Positions 62,410 through 64,000 of a stretch of 64,000 bases of DNA are shown piece by piece (the stretch's first letter is position 1; each line of letters begins with the position of its first letter). The notes under the pieces are model-generated. The model did no database searches and was not told where the DNA came from. It worked only from the letters and a program-made list of their open reading frames with translations. The stretch comes from Fulvimarina uroteuthidis (lineage in GTDB: Bacteria; Pseudomonadota; Alphaproteobacteria; Rhizobiales; Rhizobiaceae), in NCBI RefSeq assembly GCF_034321785.1, contig NZ_JAXLPB010000003.1, forward strand, positions 62,001 to 126,000. The letters run 5' to 3'. Made by a program: the position numbers and the translations under genes.

Positions 62410-63419
62410 TGTCGTCCGCTGAGACCAGACCGTCAACGCCGCGCGAAAAGCATGGGCGACGCCTCGACTTTCACGTGTGGGGACCGGTCATCGCGCTGGT
62501 CGCCCTCGTGCTCTTCGGCATGTCGCTGAACGACCAGTTCCTGTCCTCGGGCAATGTGACGAACGTGCTCGCGCGATCCGCCTTCATCGGCATCATCGCG
62601 GTCGGAGCGACCTTCGTCATCACGATCGGCGGGCTGGACCTGTCGGTCGGGTCGATGTCGGCCTTTCTTGCCGGCGTCACGATCATCGTCCTCAACGCGC
62701 TCGTGCCGGTGCTCGGCATCGGCTGGGGCAGCATCCTCGTCGGAATGGTCGCCTGCCTGCTCCTCGGCCTTGCCGCGGGGTTCGTGAACGGCATTCTCAT
62801 CACCGTCGGGCGGATCGAAGCCTTCATCGTCACCCTCGGTACGCTCGGCATCTTCCGTTCGCTCGTCATCTGGCTCGCCGACGGCGGCACGCTCTCTTTG
62901 AACTTCGAGCTGCGCGAGGTCTACCGCCCGGTCTATTACGGCGGCATGGCCGGCATCGCCTGGCCGATCATCGTCTTTGCGCTGGTCGCGATCGTGGGCG
63001 AGATCGTCATGCGCAAGACCGCCTATGGCCGGCATGCCGCGGCGATCGGCTCGAACGATCAGGTCGCGCGCTATTCGGCGATCCCCGTCGAGCGGGTGCG
63101 GCTCGTCACCTACATGCTGCAGGGCATGCTCGTCGGCATCGCCACCATCATGTACGTCCCGCGTCTCGGCTCGGCATCCTCGACGACGGGTCTTTTGTGG
63201 GAGCTCGAGGCGATCGCCGCCGTCATCATCGGCGGCACGGTGCTGAAGGGCGGGTTCGGCCGTGTCTGGGGCACCGTCGTCGGCGTCCTGATCCTCAGCC
63301 TCATCGACAACATCCTGAACCTGACGGACCTGGTCAGCCCCTATCTCAACGGGGCGATCCAGGGCGTCATCATCATCCTGGCCGTCGTCTTGCAGCGCGG
63401 CCGGAAAGGCGCCGCCTGA
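62409..63419 (+). CDS. Sugar ABC transporter permease, RbsC type
   Basis: The 336-aa permease has about ten helices and the family motifs GGLDLSVGSM and GAAT-like AIGSNDQVARYSAIPVERVR with the EAA-type loop. Its ATG shares a base with the ATPase stop. Substrate class is ribose/xylose/inositol-like by family, not by any residue I can read. Confidence 0.93.
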   Translation: MSSAETRPSTPREKHGRRLDFHVWGPVIALVALVLFGMSLNDQFLSSGNVTNVLARSAFIGIIAVGATFVITIGGLDLSVGSMSAFLAGVTIIVLNALVPVLGIGWGSILVGMVACLLLGLAAGFVNGILITVGRIEAFIVTLGTLGIFRSLVIWLADGGTLSLNFELREVYRPVYYGGMAGIAWPIIVFALVAIVGEIVMRKTAYGRHAAAIGSNDQVARYSAIPVERVRLVTYMLQGMLVGIATIMYVPRLGSASSTTGLLWELEAIAAVIIGGTVLKGGFGRVWGTVVGVLILSLIDNILNLTDLVSPYLNGAIQGVIIILAVVLQRGRKGAA

Positions 63420-63448
63420 TCTCGGGTGGCACAATGGGAGGAAACCAC

Positions 63449-64000
63449 ATGAAGAGACTGATGACATATGCGGCCGGGGCCTGCCTTGCGGCCGGTCTCG
63501 CACTGCCCGGCGTCGCCGGCGCGCAGGATGGCGAGACGACGACGATCGGCGTTTCGATCCCCGCCGCCACCCATGGCTGGACGGGCGGCGTCAACTTCCA
63601 CGCGCAGGAAGCGATCGACAGCCTGGAGGAGACCTATCCGAACCTCGACTTCGTCCTCGCCACGGCCGGCGATCCCGGCAAGCAGGTCTCCGACGTCGAG
63701 GACATGATGGCGACCCGCGATATCGACGCGCTCGTCATCCTGCCGTTCGAGTCCGATCCCTTGACGGGACCGGTCAAACGGGTCGCGGACGCCGGCAAGT
63801 TCGTCACCGTCGTCGACCGGGGCCTTGCCCAGGAGGGGATCGAGGATCTCTACGTGGCCGGCGACAACACCGCTTTCGGGCGCGTTGCCGGCGAATATTT
63901 CAAGGAAAGAATGCCGGACGGCGGCAAGATCGTCGTGTTGCGCGGCATTCCGACGACGATCGACAATGAGCGCGTCGAAGCCTTCCAGGCGGCGATCGAG
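63449..64000 (+). CDS. Sugar-binding periplasmic protein of the ABC transporter (3' end missing)
   Basis: The gene runs off the right edge after 184 codons. A signal peptide of about 25 residues ends PGVAGAQ. The mature start TTTIGVSIPAATHGWTGGV and DIDALVILPFESDPLTGPV match the type I ribose/inositol binding fold (peripla_BP_4). GGAGGAAA lies six bases before the ATG. It completes the regulator-isomerase-dehydrogenase-ATPase-permease-binding protein order. Confidence 0.92.
   Translation, partial: MKRLMTYAAGACLAAGLALPGVAGAQDGETTTIGVSIPAATHGWTGGVNFHAQEAIDSLEETYPNLDFVLATAGDPGKQVSDVEDMMATRDIDALVILPFESDPLTGPVKRVADAGKFVTVVDRGLAQEGIEDLYVAGDNTAFGRVAGEYFKERMPDGGKIVVLRGIPTTIDNERVEAFQAAIE

Overview
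The window is 64 kb of GC-rich (about 63-65%) chromosome from an alphaproteobacterium, almost certainly a member of the Hyphomicrobiales (Rhizobiales). The evidence is the contiguous block nuoA-N, birA, rnj, methylmalonyl-CoA epimerase, DUF1467, proS, lolC, lolD, small peptide, dnaE, and the block dinB / DUF3572 / divK / pleD / rpmG. Supporting signs are a NuoE carrying a helix-hairpin-helix tail, RpoH-type sigma factor, a zinc-ribbon DinB and a LexA box of the GTTC-N7-GTTC type. The family could be Aurantimonadaceae, but that is a guess from gene content only.

Layout. 1-8.6 kb: a secreted phytase-like esterase cut by the left edge, an ATP-dependent DNA ligase of the cisplatin-damage type, a zinc alcohol dehydrogenase, the DNA translocase ftsK and a small GNAT protein. 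8.7-12.3 kb: a nitrogen-scavenging locus glnK-amt plus a second amt, with a sigma-54 type -24/-12 element in front of each unit. 12.5-18 kb: tesB, a ubiquinone hydroxylase, a DUF3309 peptide, folD, pth and rplY. 18.4-36.4 kb: tRNA-Asp, then the 14-gene respiratory complex I operon, interrupted by five accessory genes (GFA/CENP-V protein, Uma2 nuclease, DUF3291 protein, coiled-coil protein, two-helix membrane protein). 36.4-47.6 kb: birA, RNase J, epimerase, DUF1467, proS, the lipoprotein release genes lolC-lolD, a 28-residue membrane peptide and dnaE. 47.8-55.8 kb: dinB-HAD-DUF3572 divergent from the cell-cycle pair divK-pleD, then rpmG, rpoH, rluD, a DUF6476-like membrane protein and tRNA-Glu. 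56-57.1 kb: a haem-type membrane protein with a Tat-exported intradiol-dioxygenase-like protein. 57.4-64 kb: a LacI-regulated sugar or polyol operon (isomerase, dehydrogenase, ABC ATPase, permease, binding protein), the last gene cut by the right edge.

Most of the window is core housekeeping DNA. The signals that are not explained by routine annotation lie between genes. One is a strong promoter overlapped by a LexA-type direct repeat that drives a 28-aa single-helix peptide just upstream of dnaE, which resembles SOS-induced division inhibitors. Another is a well-formed promoter-to-terminator unit on the minus strand upstream of proS with no credible ORF, a candidate small RNA of about 155 nt. 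There are also paired sigma-54 elements at the two ammonium transporter units and a CtrA-type TTAA-N7-TTAA site between ftsK and its divergent neighbour. All calls come from reading the sequence; no database search was run.
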